A stretch of DNA of 64,000 nt from an uncultured Bacteroides sp. (GCA_900546925.1 UREV01000001.1:98123-162122), one strand, 5' to 3'; counted from the first letter of the stretch, positions 44,709 through 53,937 are shown. Made by a program: numbers and translations. The notes: generated from the letters alone by a model not told the origin.

Positions 44709-45863
44709 ATGAAACGATATATTTCACTTGACGTGCTGCGAGGCGTGACAGTCGCTTTCATGTGTATCGTGAATAATCCCGGTTCATGGGGCATGATTTT
44801 TCCTCCGTTGAGGCATGCCGGATGGGATGGCTGTACACCGACAGATCTCGTATATCCTTTCTTTGTATTCTGTATGGGTTGCGCCATGGCATTTTCTTTC
44901 TCCAAATATGATGGAATCTGCAAGGCAGCATTGAAAAAAATCATAACGAGAGGCGTGGCATTGTTCCTCATCGGATTCCTCCTCACGCTTTATCCGTTCT
45001 TCCCGACTTCCCTGCATGACTGCGACCAGTCATTCTGGGATAATTTCATGTATTGGCTTGGACACAAGCGTATTTTCGGCGTGCTCCAGAGAATCGGTAT
45101 CTCTTATGTGATTTCCGGCATTATCGCATTGTGGCTCAAGAAGCCTGGCAAGATTATGGGCGCAATCGCGACATTGTTCGTGGTTTATACCGGAATCCTT
45201 GTTCTCTTCGGCTCGGATCCGGGTCCGTTTACCCTTGAGGGTAATGTCTCAGGTAAGATCGATGTCGCTTTGGTAGGCTCTGACCATGTTTACCATGGAT
45301 ATCGTCTTCCGTCAGGAGATAGAGCGGATTTCGATCCTGAAGGCTTGCTTGGCGGACTGATGGGTGCATGCTCTGCATTGCTCGGTTATCTCATAGGTGA
45401 CGTGATTCTGAAATCATCCAGAAAACATGCCCAGAATCCTTCTGACGAGACTTGCGCACCTGCCTATACTGTTGCCAGGATCTTCGTATATGGCTGTATC
45501 TCATTGGCATTGGCAGAAATCCTCAGCATTTGGGTCCCTATCAACAAGCCTCTCTGGTCGGCGTCTTACGTGCTTTACGCGGGCGGTTGGGCGATGGTCG
45601 TTCTGGCATTCCTCGCGTTCGTGATAGATGTAAAGGGTATCGAAAAGCCGTTCAGGGTGTTCAAGATCATGGGTACCAATGCTCTCATGGCGTTTATTCT
45701 CTCTGCGGTGATAGTCAAGACGTTGTCACTCTTCGGCTTCTCTTCAGCTGCATACTTCGGTGCTAACGAGTTCACGTCTTTGCTTTGGGCACTGATCTTC
45801 GCATCTATCATCTTCTGCATCCAGTGGATTATGTATAAGAAGAACATTATCATTAAGTTATAA
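44709..45863 (+). CDS. NagX/DUF5009-like membrane acyltransferase
   Basis: The protein has 384 residues with about ten membrane segments. The start RYISLDVLRGVTVAFMCIVNNPGSWG and the segment HAGWDGCTPTDLVYPFFVFCMGCAMAFS are typical of the heparan-alpha-glucosaminide N-acetyltransferase-related family found in Bacteroidota, often called DUF5009 or NagX. Those proteins transfer acetyl groups or move amino sugars across the inner membrane. Its stop overlaps the start of the next gene. Confidence 0.8.
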   Translation: MKRYISLDVLRGVTVAFMCIVNNPGSWGMIFPPLRHAGWDGCTPTDLVYPFFVFCMGCAMAFSFSKYDGICKAALKKIITRGVALFLIGFLLTLYPFFPTSLHDCDQSFWDNFMYWLGHKRIFGVLQRIGISYVISGIIALWLKKPGKIMGAIATLFVVYTGILVLFGSDPGPFTLEGNVSGKIDVALVGSDHVYHGYRLPSGDRADFDPEGLLGGLMGACSALLGYLIGDVILKSSRKHAQNPSDETCAPAYTVARIFVYGCISLALAEILSIWVPINKPLWSASYVLYAGGWAMVVLAFLAFVIDVKGIEKPFRVFKIMGTNALMAFILSAVIVKTLSLFGFSSAAYFGANEFTSLLWALIFASIIFCIQWIMYKKNIIIKL

Positions 45864-46363
45864 TGTATATCGGCATAATTTCAGATACTCACGGCGTATT
45901 CAGCCCTGAGTTCAAGGAATTTCTTTCCCCCGTAGACCAGATATGGCATGCGGGGGATTTTGGCGGAAGTCTGAATTTCGCTGATGAAATCGCTGCGTTC
46001 AAACCTCTGGTAGGGGTGTACGGGAATTGCGACGGCCAGGATATCCGTCTTGTTTATCCGGAGTATCAGTGCTTTGAGTGTGAGGGACATAGGGTGCTTA
46101 TGATGCACATCGGCGGCAGACCCGGGAAGTATGACTGGAAAGCCAGAGATCTGATCGCCAAATATCATCCGGACATCTTCGTCTGCGGTCATTCCCATAT
46201 ACTTATGGTGAAGAATGATTCTGCTGCCGGACTGCTTTACATTAATCCCGGAGCTTGCGGAATTCAGGGGTGGCATATAGAGAGAACTGCTCTGAGAGTG
46301 CACATTGACGGTGAAAATATCCATGGAATGGAGTTGTTTAGGGAGAGTAGAACGTTAAAATAA
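45863..46363 (+). CDS. YfcE/MJ0936-type metallophosphoesterase
   Basis: The protein has 166 residues. Calcineurin-like motifs are in order: SDTHG (7-11), WHAGDFG, GNCDGQD, and GHSHILMVKND with LLYINPGACG near the end. Proteins of this family hydrolyse phosphodiesters with bound metal ions; the physiological substrate is unknown. The ATG overlaps the stop of the preceding gene. Confidence 0.9.
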   Translation: MYIGIISDTHGVFSPEFKEFLSPVDQIWHAGDFGGSLNFADEIAAFKPLVGVYGNCDGQDIRLVYPEYQCFECEGHRVLMMHIGGRPGKYDWKARDLIAKYHPDIFVCGHSHILMVKNDSAAGLLYINPGACGIQGWHIERTALRVHIDGENIHGMELFRESRTLK

Positions 46364-46450
46364 AGATTTTTCATTGATAATTAAGAAAATGTGCGTACTT
46401 TCGCGCCGTTAAAAAAAGTTAATTGTTTAACTATTAAAAGTGTAAGAGCC

Positions 46451-46669
46451 ATGAAAAAGGTATTTATGTCTTTGGCAGTTGTAGCCATGATGGTTGCTGC
46501 TGCATCTTGCGGAAATAACGCTGCCAAGAAGGCAGAGGAAGCTGCTCAGGCAAAAGCTGACAGTGTAAGGGTTGCTGATAGCCTCGCTGCTGCTCAGGCT
46601 GCTGCTGATACAACATGCTGCGCTGGTGCTGATTCAACAAGCTGCACCTCATGCACATCTGCTGAGTAA
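46451..46669 (+). CDS. small Cys-rich lipoprotein
   Basis: I start it at MKKVFMSL (46451). It has 72 residues, and the signal peptide ends in a lipobox (VAAASC, Cys at about residue 20). The mature part is Ala, Asp and Lys-rich (KKAEEAAQAKADSVRVADSLA) and ends in a cysteine cluster (TTCCAGADSTSCTSCTSAE). Five clustered Cys in a periplasmic lipoprotein suggest metal or redox binding. I do not recognise a family. A promoter-like TACTTTCG lies about 45 bases upstream. Confidence 0.6.
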   Translation: MKKVFMSLAVVAMMVAAASCGNNAAKKAEEAAQAKADSVRVADSLAAAQAAADTTCCAGADSTSCTSCTSAE

Positions 46670-46780
46670 TTCAGACAAAAACCATTTGACGCCCATTAGA
46701 CGGGCGAGTGAAAAGATTGCGGTACCTTGAGGAGACTCAGGATGCTGCTTTTTTTTTGCTTTTATAAGGATTACTTGTGC

Positions 46781-46788
46781 TATCTTTG
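46781..46788 (+). promoter_or_regulatory. -7 promoter box for radA
   Basis: TATCTTTG, 24 bases upstream of radA, following the segment AAGGATTACTTG that also occurs, in either orientation, near other promoters in this window. Confidence 0.6.
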
Positions 46789-46812
46789 CATAAGTGGAAA
46801 AACGGTTAGATT

Positions 46813-48177
46813 ATGGCGACGAAAGAAAAGACATTGTGGTTTTGTACAAACTGCGGCAACGAAAGCCCCAAATGGATGGGACGTTGTCCTGCGTGTGGGG
46901 AGTGGAATACGATGGTAGAGCAGACTGTAGCCACAGGAAAGCCGTCGCGAAATCAGCCCCATGCGGTTTCTTCAGGAAATAAACCATTGCATCTGAAGGA
47001 GATAGACTCTTCATCGGAGAATCGTATGTCCATCGGTATGTCAGAGGTGGACAGACTTCTCGGAGGTGGAATTGTACGCGGCTCGCTGGTTCTTATCGGT
47101 GGTGAGCCTGGTATAGGAAAATCGACATTGTCCCTGCAGATTCCTTTGGGGTCTCCCGGGATGAAGACTCTCTATGTCTCAGGTGAGGAAAGCGCCAGAC
47201 AGGTGAAAATGCGTGCGGACCGTCTCGGTGGCGATGATTCCAACTGCTTCATTTTCAGCGAAACAGATATTACCAATATAATAGCGCAGGCAGATGCGCT
47301 GAAGCCTGACCTTATGGTCGTGGATTCCGTCCAGACCATGTTTTCTCCGAATGTCGAATCTTCGGCCGGTTCAGTGACCCAGATAAAAGAGGTTACTGCC
47401 ATGCTGCTGCATTTCGCGAAGATGTCCGGTGTACCGGTGATTCTTATCGGTCACATCACTAAGGATGGCTATATCGCCGGACCTAAGATTCTGGAACATA
47501 TAGTGGATGTGGTCCTGCAGTTCGAGGGGGACAACAAGGGTTCATACCGTTTACTCAGAAGTATAAAGAACCGTTTCGGCTCTACGTCCGAACTGGCGGT
47601 GTTCGAGATGACCGGGAAGGGACTCCGCGAAGTGACTAATCCGTCCGAGATGCTTATTCCTATGCATGAGGCGGGACTGAGCGGTACGGCCATTTGTGCC
47701 ATGTTGGATGGACTTAGGCCTTTTTTATTTGAAGTTCAGGCCCTTGTAAGTTCAGCTGCCTATGGTACACCTCAGCGTTCGGCTACCGGATTCGATGTCC
47801 GCAGACTTAATATGTTGCTTGCTGTGCTGGAAAAACGTGCCGGGTTTAAGTTGAATATGAAGGATGTGTTCCTGAACATGGCAGGAGGATTGCGTGTCAC
47901 GGACCCTGCTTGCGACCTGGCCGTAGTTTGCGCCGTGTTATCATCCAATTTCGATTTCCCGATTTCGTCTGATATCTGTTTTGCCGGTGAAGTGGGCTTG
48001 AGCGGAGAGATAAGACCTGTGAATCAGACAGATAGACGCGTAACGGAAGCGTCTCGTCTCGGTTTTAAGAAGATTTATATATCCTCGTTCTCGTCTGTGG
48101 ACAATCCGCCGAAGGGAATAAAAATAGTAAAAGTCGCCGATATTCCGGCATTGGTCAGAAGTTTATTTAAAAATTAA
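46813..48177 (+). CDS. radA: DNA repair protein RadA (Sms)
   Basis: The protein has 454 residues. The N-terminal zinc finger is CTNCGNESPKWMGRCPACGEW. The RecA-like core has Walker A GGEPGIGKST near residue 96 and the RadA-specific KNRFGSTSE near 252. A Lon-like C-terminal domain follows (about 290-454). It drives branch migration in recombination and, in transformable bacteria, helps integrate incoming single-stranded DNA. The gene has its own promoter. Confidence 0.96.
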   Translation: MATKEKTLWFCTNCGNESPKWMGRCPACGEWNTMVEQTVATGKPSRNQPHAVSSGNKPLHLKEIDSSSENRMSIGMSEVDRLLGGGIVRGSLVLIGGEPGIGKSTLSLQIPLGSPGMKTLYVSGEESARQVKMRADRLGGDDSNCFIFSETDITNIIAQADALKPDLMVVDSVQTMFSPNVESSAGSVTQIKEVTAMLLHFAKMSGVPVILIGHITKDGYIAGPKILEHIVDVVLQFEGDNKGSYRLLRSIKNRFGSTSELAVFEMTGKGLREVTNPSEMLIPMHEAGLSGTAICAMLDGLRPFLFEVQALVSSAAYGTPQRSATGFDVRRLNMLLAVLEKRAGFKLNMKDVFLNMAGGLRVTDPACDLAVVCAVLSSNFDFPISSDICFAGEVGLSGEIRPVNQTDRRVTEASRLGFKKIYISSFSSVDNPPKGIKIVKVADIPALVRSLFKN

Positions 48178-48185
48178 CGAACAAT

Positions 48186-48419
48186 ATGAAGAGCGAAAAC
48201 CTGGACAAATTGTCCATTTTAGTTGCCGTCGCAGCAGTGGCTGTTGCTGTCGGTATCATGACATTGACAAGTAGAATGGAGACCCCATTGTCAGCTGAAC
48301 CTGTGGAAGTGACAGATGTTCCTGTAGACACGATTTCTGTGCAGACCGACAGTTTGGGCCGCACGGAAGTCGTCGAGGAAGTGGCTGATACTCTTTCTTT
48401 TATACTATCAGAAGAATAG
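48186..48419 (+). CDS. small single-pass membrane protein
   Basis: The protein has 77 residues. One N-terminal membrane segment (LSILVAVAAVAVAVGIMTL) is followed by an acidic, Thr/Val-rich tail (VDTISVQTDSLGRTEVVEEVADTLSF). It starts 8 bases after radA on the same strand. No family recognised. The reading frame agrees with codon use around it, and the stop is 2 bases from the stop of dacB. Confidence 0.55.
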   Translation: MKSENLDKLSILVAVAAVAVAVGIMTLTSRMETPLSAEPVEVTDVPVDTISVQTDSLGRTEVVEEVADTLSFILSEE

Positions 48420-48421
48420 GC

Positions 48422-49972
48422 TTATTTGGCTATTCTCATGAGCAGGCCATCTATAAACGACCTCACTTTCGAACCTCCCTCAGGGCAGTTGTTCGTCATA
48501 ATGGAGAATATTATCATGTCGTCTTCCGGTTTTCCGGGGGACGGCATTACGTATCCGCTATAGCATAGCACACCATTCATCGAACCGCTTTTCATCTTTA
48601 TGCGGTGTTTCAGAGATTCGGACTGGCCCTGAAGCCTTGCCGCCATAGTACCCTCACCTGCAATTCCCACAGTATAAAGCCATTGCTTGAAAACAGGGCT
48701 TGCTGACATGGCCTTCAGATAACGGCAGAAGAATTCCGGTGCGATGTAGTCGTGGCGCGAAAGTCCGCTGCCGTCTTTAATCTGCGCACCATAGGACATG
48801 TCTACGCCCAGAGAATCCATCTCCCTGATTATGACCACCTTGCAGGAATCGTAATTCGCTGATCCAGTTCTTTTTTTCGCCAGCATCCGGATTAATGTCT
48901 CTGCATAGAAGTTGTCGCTTCGGCTGTTTGTAACCTTGGCTATTTCTTTCAGTGAAGGAGATTTGGTTTCGTATATAAGTGTAAGATTTTCCGGACTTTC
49001 AGCCATGTTTCCATATCTGAATCCGGTGCGGGTGCTGTCTTTTCCCCATGCTTCGGTATAGCGGATATTGTCATACGGGTCGATGTCTGCAGGGCTTTCT
49101 GTGACATTGATTCCCAGTTTCTCCAGATATTTGGCGAATTCCCATGCACATGTGAGCGCTCCGAACTTATTGCTGAACGATTCCTTTTTCTGTCCCTTGT
49201 CGATGGCTAGAGAACCACGTAATTCTGCTACTGGGGCGAGGTCCGTGTTGAACTGGTAAAGGTTATCTCCTGTGCCGGGACGTGCGGTGACCGCGCAGTT
49301 GCGGAACTCGATCCAAGGGGTAGCCGGATATGTTACTTCAGCATTGACCTTACCCTCGACGGTGGTTGGGGAGACGCTGAAAGTCTGGATGTTGCGATTA
49401 AAGCAGAGACCGTTCCCGCCGGTTCCGTAATCGGTCCCGAGGTCGTTGTATGACCAAGTGTCATTTTCGATAGGGCCGTCGAAAAACCTGCCGTCACCGA
49501 TGACGTGTCCGTGGATTTTCCTGATTCCGGCCACTCTCAGCGCGCGGGTCCATTTGGCGAACAGACTGTCGGTTTTCATAGTCATTCTATCGCCGGATGC
49601 GATGGTCGGGTCGCCGCCTCCTATGATGTACAGGTCTCCGTGGAGGGTTCCGTTGCTGATGTATCCGGAGTATCCGAGCCTAGTGGAAAAGCGGAATGAC
49701 GGTCCTAGGCCCCTGATAGCTAAACCTGTGGAAATCAGCTTGGTATTGGATGCCGGTATCAGTTTGCGCGAGCTGTTGAACTCAGCTATCGTGTCGCCTT
49801 TCGCCGTGACCGCCAGGACTCCCACCAGTCCGGACTTGAAAGGTTCTTCCTGCATTTTTATGTCAATGTATTTTTGCGCGGCCGTCTGTCTGTCGCCGGT
49901 CTGCCCTTCCATAGTCGCAAATCCTGACAGCATCATCATGCACGCCACCGCAATATTATGTATTCTGCTCAT
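48422..49972 (-). CDS. dacB: D-alanyl-D-alanine carboxypeptidase / PBP4-like
   Basis: The protein has 516 residues with an N-terminal signal peptide. Penicillin-binding motifs of the PBP4 (class C) group are present: SxxK as SNTK at residues 75-78, SRSDNFYAE (SxN) near residue 345, and MKSGSMNG (KTG equivalent KSG) near residue 465. It trims or cleaves peptidoglycan cross-links in the periplasm. An inserted domain between the first two motifs is normal for the family. The gene is convergent with the small membrane protein. Confidence 0.93.
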   Translation of the reverse strand: MSRIHNIAVACMMMLSGFATMEGQTGDRQTAAQKYIDIKMQEEPFKSGLVGVLAVTAKGDTIAEFNSSRKLIPASNTKLISTGLAIRGLGPSFRFSTRLGYSGYISNGTLHGDLYIIGGGDPTIASGDRMTMKTDSLFAKWTRALRVAGIRKIHGHVIGDGRFFDGPIENDTWSYNDLGTDYGTGGNGLCFNRNIQTFSVSPTTVEGKVNAEVTYPATPWIEFRNCAVTARPGTGDNLYQFNTDLAPVAELRGSLAIDKGQKKESFSNKFGALTCAWEFAKYLEKLGINVTESPADIDPYDNIRYTEAWGKDSTRTGFRYGNMAESPENLTLIYETKSPSLKEIAKVTNSRSDNFYAETLIRMLAKKRTGSANYDSCKVVIIREMDSLGVDMSYGAQIKDGSGLSRHDYIAPEFFCRYLKAMSASPVFKQWLYTVGIAGEGTMAARLQGQSESLKHRIKMKSGSMNGVLCYSGYVMPSPGKPEDDMIIFSIMTNNCPEGGSKVRSFIDGLLMRIAK

Positions 49973-50024
49973 CTTCCATGATTATTATTTTGCGAAGATA
50001 CTGACTTTTTAATAGATTTGCGGC

Positions 50025-51023
50025 ATGGAAAGTTATAATGAGACCATGCCGGAGCTCTTTCCGGAGGGTAAGAGATACAACACGTTCGTAGGGTATTACA
50101 GAAGACAGTACGGTGAGCGTCTGCAGAAGCTTGTGATAGACGCCGGTTTTACATGTCCGAATCGTGACGGCACGGTGGGGCGTGGAGGCTGTTCGTTTTG
50201 TGACAATGCCGCTTTCCATCCTTCGTACAGTACTTCGGGGAAATCGATTGCCGAGCAGATCGACGAGGGCATAGAATTTCACCAGGTACGATATCGCAAT
50301 ACAAAGCATTATCTTGCGTATTTCCAGTCATATTCAAATACTTACGCCCCTATTCCCAGGCTGAGGGAACTATATCTGGCAGCATTGACCCACCCGAAAA
50401 TCGTCGGCATCGTCATCGGCACGAGGCCGGATTGCGTGGATGAGGAGAAGTTGGATTTTCTGGCTGGGCTGAAGGCTGGCGAGGGGCTTGGCGACTGGCA
50501 TCGGGATGGTTTCGAACATCCGGTGGTGAAGGTCGAGTATGGGATCGAGTCGTGCTATGACGAGACTCTGTTGCGGGTGGGCCGCGGTCATGATGTGGCT
50601 GTCGCAGAAAAGGCTGTGCGGATGTCTGCCGAGAGGGGGCTGGAGCCGGGCGCGCATTTTATCTTAGGCCTGCCGGGCGAGACCCGTGAGATGCTTTTAG
50701 GTCAATGCCGATTTATCAGTTCGCTGCCTCTTCATTCTGTGAAATTCCATCAGCTTCAGATAGTTAAGGGGACAAGGATGGAGAAAGAATTTGCTGCTGT
50801 GCCGCAGGATTTTCTGCGTCTTTCTCTGCCGGATTATCTGGATATGGTGATAGATATTCTGGAGAGGTTGAGGCCGGATTTGTATATTGAGCGTGTGGCA
50901 GGGGAGGTGCCGCCGCGTTTCGTGAATGAGACTCAGTGGGGACTTATACGTAATTTCCAGATTTTGCATCTTTTGGATGAGCGTCTTTCTGAACGAAATA
51001 CGTGGCAAGGCCGTCTGTATTGA
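50025..51023 (+). CDS. radical SAM protein, TIGR01212/YhcC family
   Basis: The protein has 332 residues. The Fe-S motif has the unusual spacing CPNRDGTVGRGGCSFC near residue 44, typical of this group. Further family marks are YFQSYSNTYAPI, IGTRPDC, VEYGIESCYDETLLRVGRGH and HFILGLPGET. The last part (FHQLQIVKGTRMEKEF, then YIERVAGEVPPRF) is also characteristic. The reaction is not established; the family includes YhcC and relatives. Oligomer copies at 50382 and 50699. Confidence 0.9.
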   Translation: MESYNETMPELFPEGKRYNTFVGYYRRQYGERLQKLVIDAGFTCPNRDGTVGRGGCSFCDNAAFHPSYSTSGKSIAEQIDEGIEFHQVRYRNTKHYLAYFQSYSNTYAPIPRLRELYLAALTHPKIVGIVIGTRPDCVDEEKLDFLAGLKAGEGLGDWHRDGFEHPVVKVEYGIESCYDETLLRVGRGHDVAVAEKAVRMSAERGLEPGAHFILGLPGETREMLLGQCRFISSLPLHSVKFHQLQIVKGTRMEKEFAAVPQDFLRLSLPDYLDMVIDILERLRPDLYIERVAGEVPPRFVNETQWGLIRNFQILHLLDERLSERNTWQGRLY

Positions 51024-51054
51024 TGAATTTGGTGTGATTTATGAAAAAAATCAC

Positions 51055-51062
51055 TACATTTG
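51055..51062 (+). promoter_or_regulatory. -7 promoter box for the small conserved protein
   Basis: TACATTTG, 42 bases upstream of the start. Confidence 0.55.
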
Positions 51063-51103
51063 CGAAATAGAAATGTTTTGAAACACTTAAATTTTAAGAT
51101 ATT

Positions 51104-51391
51104 ATGACTCTAAGAGATTTCAAGAAAGATGTCGAGTATTTTGTAGGTGAGTTCGTGGATGACTGCTCATTGTTCATCACACTTAACCCTCATAAGAGTA
51201 CTGAGAAGATGGCTGAGGTAGTAAGCGAGGCTGTCGATCTTTACAACGACCTTAAGGATAAGGCTAATGCTAAGGTAGAACCTAAGATGAGAAAGGCATG
51301 GTTCGCAGGTCTTCGCAAAGAGATGTTCGAGAAGACTGACGCTCTTTACGAGAAGCTCAGCGCTATCGTAGCAGAAAAGGACGGCGAGTAA
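51104..51391 (+). CDS. conserved small cytoplasmic protein, function unknown
   Basis: The protein has 95 residues and is predicted mostly alpha-helical. It has no signal peptide or membrane segment. Recognisable stretches are MTLRDFKKDVEYFVGEFVDD, then KSTEKMAEVVSEAVDLYNDL and a final Lys/Glu-rich helix. I recall similar proteins of about 95 residues in Bacteroidales with no assigned role. It has its own promoter and a strong terminator, and restricted codon use (CTT, AAG, GAG), which suggests appreciable expression. Confidence 0.7.
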   Translation: MTLRDFKKDVEYFVGEFVDDCSLFITLNPHKSTEKMAEVVSEAVDLYNDLKDKANAKVEPKMRKAWFAGLRKEMFEKTDALYEKLSAIVAEKDGE

Positions 51392-51412
51392 TCCCGTAAC
51401 GTACCATAAGAC

Positions 51413-51444
51413 AAAGAGGATGACCGATTCGGTCATCCTCTTTT
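51413..51444 (+). terminator. intrinsic terminator after the small conserved protein
   Basis: AAAGAGGATGACC pairs with GGTCATCCTCTTT around GATTC, followed by T. One of the clearest terminators here. Confidence 0.9.
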
Positions 51445-51488
51445 GCATAGTGCTTATCGGCGAATTGTCTTCCTGGTCTTGCTTCAGC

Positions 51489-51609
51489 GGCAACCGGTAG
51501 ACTCCCCCTGGGACCGTCTCGCTTCGCGAGACCCCTCGACGCTTTGCGTCGTGTCCCTCTTATGGAGCCGAGGGTGGCTACAGATCCCAGGGGGAGCCTA
51601 CCGGCTGCC
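51489..51609. repeat. long inverted-repeat element, family E
   Basis: The outer 25-base arms (51489-51513 and 51585-51609) are complementary at 23 of 25 positions, beginning GGCAACCGGTAGACTCCCCC and ending GGGGGAGCCTACCGGCTGCC. Inside are two small perfect hairpins, GTCTCGC/GCGAGAC and GACGC/GCGTC. I see no ORF in it. It lies between the terminator and the 3' end of galE. Only one copy occurs in this window. Confidence 0.8.
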
Positions 51610-51648
51610 TCCGATATTTATATTGGTAAATCGCTGATTTACTTATGT

Positions 51649-52719
51649 TTATTTAGTCTCGGCGAGGTGCTTTTCCCAAGCCCAGGCGGACTCGAGGGTC
51701 TGCTCTACGGTGCGCTCTGCTTTCCAGCCGAGTTTTTCGTTGGCGAGGGTCGGATCAGCCCAGATGGCTGTTACGTCACCTGCACGGCGTGGTGCGAACT
51801 TGTAGTTCAGTTTCACGTGATTGACTTTCTCGAATGCGTTTACGAGTTCGAGAACTGAGACAGGACGTCCTGTGCCGATGTTGAAGATTTCGTAGTCCTT
51901 TTCCATCTTGCCGTCGAGCATTCTGGAAACAGCATAGACGTGAGCCTTGGCCAAGTCGACGATGTCGATATAGTCTCTCTGGCAGGTTCCGTCAGGAGTA
52001 GGGTAGTCGTTACCGAAGATGCTGAGGCACTCGCGTTTGCCGATAGCTGTCTGTGTGATGAACGGTACGAGGTTATTTGGAACGCCTCTCGGAAGTTCTC
52101 CGATAAGTGCTGACGGATGTGCTCCTATAGGGTTGAAGTATCTGAGTGCTATACCTTTAATGCAGCCATCTTTGTGGACACCTGGGGTAACTTCATTTCC
52201 GAAACGAGCGTATGCCTTTACGGAATCTCTGAGGATGTCCTCGCAAATTTGCTTGGTGTTGCCATATGGAGATGTTGCCGGCTGACGTGGAGACTCCTCT
52301 GTTACAGGGAGCTTATCCGGTTCTCCGTAAACGGTTGCGGAAGAAGAGAAGAGTACATTGCATCCTCCGTGTGTCTTGGCAGCCTCTATCACGTTGAGGA
52401 ATGACGAGAGGTTGTTGGAGTAATACTTTACAGGCTCTGAAACTGATTCACCTACAGCCTTGAACGCAGCAAAATGAATAACCGCGTCGATCTGGAATTC
52501 TGAAAACAGTTTGTTTACTGCGTCGAGATCGCAGAAGTTCATCTTGATGAAAGGAATGTCTTCCCTGCCTGTGATTTTCTTTACGCCTTCGAAACATGTC
52601 ATGTCGCAGTTGGACATGTCATCTGCAACTACAACTTCATAGCCGGACTGAATCAGTTCGACTGTTACATGGCTGCCGATGAAACCGGCTCCGCCAGAAA
52701 CGAGAACTCTTTTACTCAT
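51649..52719 (-). CDS. galE: UDP-glucose 4-epimerase
   Basis: The protein has 356 residues. The NAD-binding motif VSGGAGFIGSHVTVEL is at the start, FSSSATVYGEP and the catalytic YxxxK as YGNTK follow near residues 130-155, and the end has FAPRRAGDVTAIWADP and KLGWKAERTVEQTL, all typical. It interconverts UDP-glucose and UDP-galactose. Signs of high expression include restricted codons. Confidence 0.95.
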   Translation of the reverse strand: MSKRVLVSGGAGFIGSHVTVELIQSGYEVVVADDMSNCDMTCFEGVKKITGREDIPFIKMNFCDLDAVNKLFSEFQIDAVIHFAAFKAVGESVSEPVKYYSNNLSSFLNVIEAAKTHGGCNVLFSSSATVYGEPDKLPVTEESPRQPATSPYGNTKQICEDILRDSVKAYARFGNEVTPGVHKDGCIKGIALRYFNPIGAHPSALIGELPRGVPNNLVPFITQTAIGKRECLSIFGNDYPTPDGTCQRDYIDIVDLAKAHVYAVSRMLDGKMEKDYEIFNIGTGRPVSVLELVNAFEKVNHVKLNYKFAPRRAGDVTAIWADPTLANEKLGWKAERTVEQTLESAWAWEKHLAETK

Positions 52720-52739
52720 ATTGTTTTTTGTGCTACTAC

Positions 52740-52868
52740 GTAATCCTTAAAATATAACTTGGTAATCTTTGTGCGTCTTTTCGGTCTATATTCCTTTTCA
52801 CATCAGTCGTGTGCGTCCAGCACACTCCTTCTTCTAAAAGGAATCTATCCTCGAAAATCCATCACAAT
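52740..52868 (+). repeat. repeat family F: promoter-like sequence plus hairpin region
   Basis: Bases 52740-52789 match the last 50 bases of the window (63951-64000) at 49 of 50 positions. The shared part contains GGTAATCTTTGTGCG, which resembles a -7 box. After it comes ATTCCTTTT (52789-52797), an inner hairpin GTGTGC/GCACAC (52810-52826) and AAAAGGAAT (52837-52845), so a structured stem of about 57 bases could form. The next gene starts at 52951 behind its own box. Confidence 0.7.
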
Positions 52869-52925
52869 TCTTTACCAATTTATTTTTTAATGCTTACTAC
52901 AACTTACAAATATAACCAAAATTAT

Positions 52926-52933
52926 TATCTTTA
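52926..52933 (+). promoter_or_regulatory. -7-like promoter box for the NlpC/P60 gene
   Basis: TATCTTTA, 18 bases upstream of the start. It differs from TAnnTTTG only in the last base. Confidence 0.45.
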
Positions 52934-52950
52934 CGGAAAATACTTTGAGA

Positions 52951-53937
52951 ATGAAACGTATAATTATTACTGCACTGGCAGCATTGACCTTATGCACAGG
53001 AGCTTTCGGGCAGCAGAAATTTGGGGTGGTCAAGTATTCGGCGAACTTCATGCGTTCGAAGCCGGACTATAGCTCAGAACTTGAAACTCAGGCTCTTATG
53101 GGCACTCCTGTGAAGATTCATGGGAGCAACAGGTATTGGCTGCAGATTAGTACTCCGGATTATAAGGCTTGGACTACAGACATGGGTATTGTGCCTATGG
53201 ATAGTGTTCAGCTTCAAGAATATACTGCTGCGCCCAAGTATATCTGCACAGTTCTTTGGAGTGAGGTGTTTGCGGAACCTAAGAAAGATGCTGCACGTAT
53301 CAGTGACCTGGTGATGGGCGATTTGATGAGAGTCAGTATGAGTCATTCTGGTAAGGCGTTGAAATCCAAGGGGTTTCTTGGTGTCGTTCTGCCGGACGGA
53401 AGAAAAGGATATGTAAGAGGTTCTGATTTGTCGGATTTCGCTCTTTGGGCCAAGTCGCGCTGTGCTGTTGCGGATAATCTTATCTCTACTGCGAAGATGC
53501 TTATAGGAACGCCTTACATGTGGGGCGGTTATTCTTCCAAGGGATTGGATTGCAGCGGTCTGACCAAGACTGTGTTCTTCCTTAACGGGGTGATGTTATA
53601 TAGGAATGCCTCACAGCAGGCGAAAGAAGGCATTGACATAACCCTCGACGGGTTCGATCCCGGGAAGTCGGAGGGCGAGCTGCGGCCTGGCGACCTGGTG
53701 TTCTTCGGGAAGAAAGCGACATTGACTTCTAAAGAGAGGATCACTCATGTGGCGCTGTATATCGGAAACGGGTGTATCATTCATTCTTCTCAGGAGGTGA
53801 GGCTGAATTCGCTGGATCCTGCGGCTGATAATTATTATTCCGGCGCGCAGAATATAGTCAGGGTCCGCCGTATCTGTGACGAGAACGGAAAGCCTTACAC
53901 TTCAGGCGTGGTGAAAGACAGTCCTGTATATTTTTAA
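52951..53937 (+). CDS. NlpC/P60-family peptidoglycan hydrolase with SH3-like domains
   Basis: I start it at MKRIIITAL (52951), which gives a signal peptide ending AFGQ; TTG at 52945 adds two residues. About 328 residues. Two SH3-like regions (about 25-165: YSANFMRSKPDYSSEL, VLWSEVFAEPKKDA) precede the catalytic domain with DCSGLTKTVFFLNGV (Cys) near residue 200 and HVALYIGNGCIIHSS (His) near 270. It is expected to cut peptides in peptidoglycan in the periplasm. Oligomer copies lie in the signal peptide (52981) and the middle. Confidence 0.9.
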   Translation: MKRIIITALAALTLCTGAFGQQKFGVVKYSANFMRSKPDYSSELETQALMGTPVKIHGSNRYWLQISTPDYKAWTTDMGIVPMDSVQLQEYTAAPKYICTVLWSEVFAEPKKDAARISDLVMGDLMRVSMSHSGKALKSKGFLGVVLPDGRKGYVRGSDLSDFALWAKSRCAVADNLISTAKMLIGTPYMWGGYSSKGLDCSGLTKTVFFLNGVMLYRNASQQAKEGIDITLDGFDPGKSEGELRPGDLVFFGKKATLTSKERITHVALYIGNGCIIHSSQEVRLNSLDPAADNYYSGAQNIVRVRRICDENGKPYTSGVVKDSPVYF

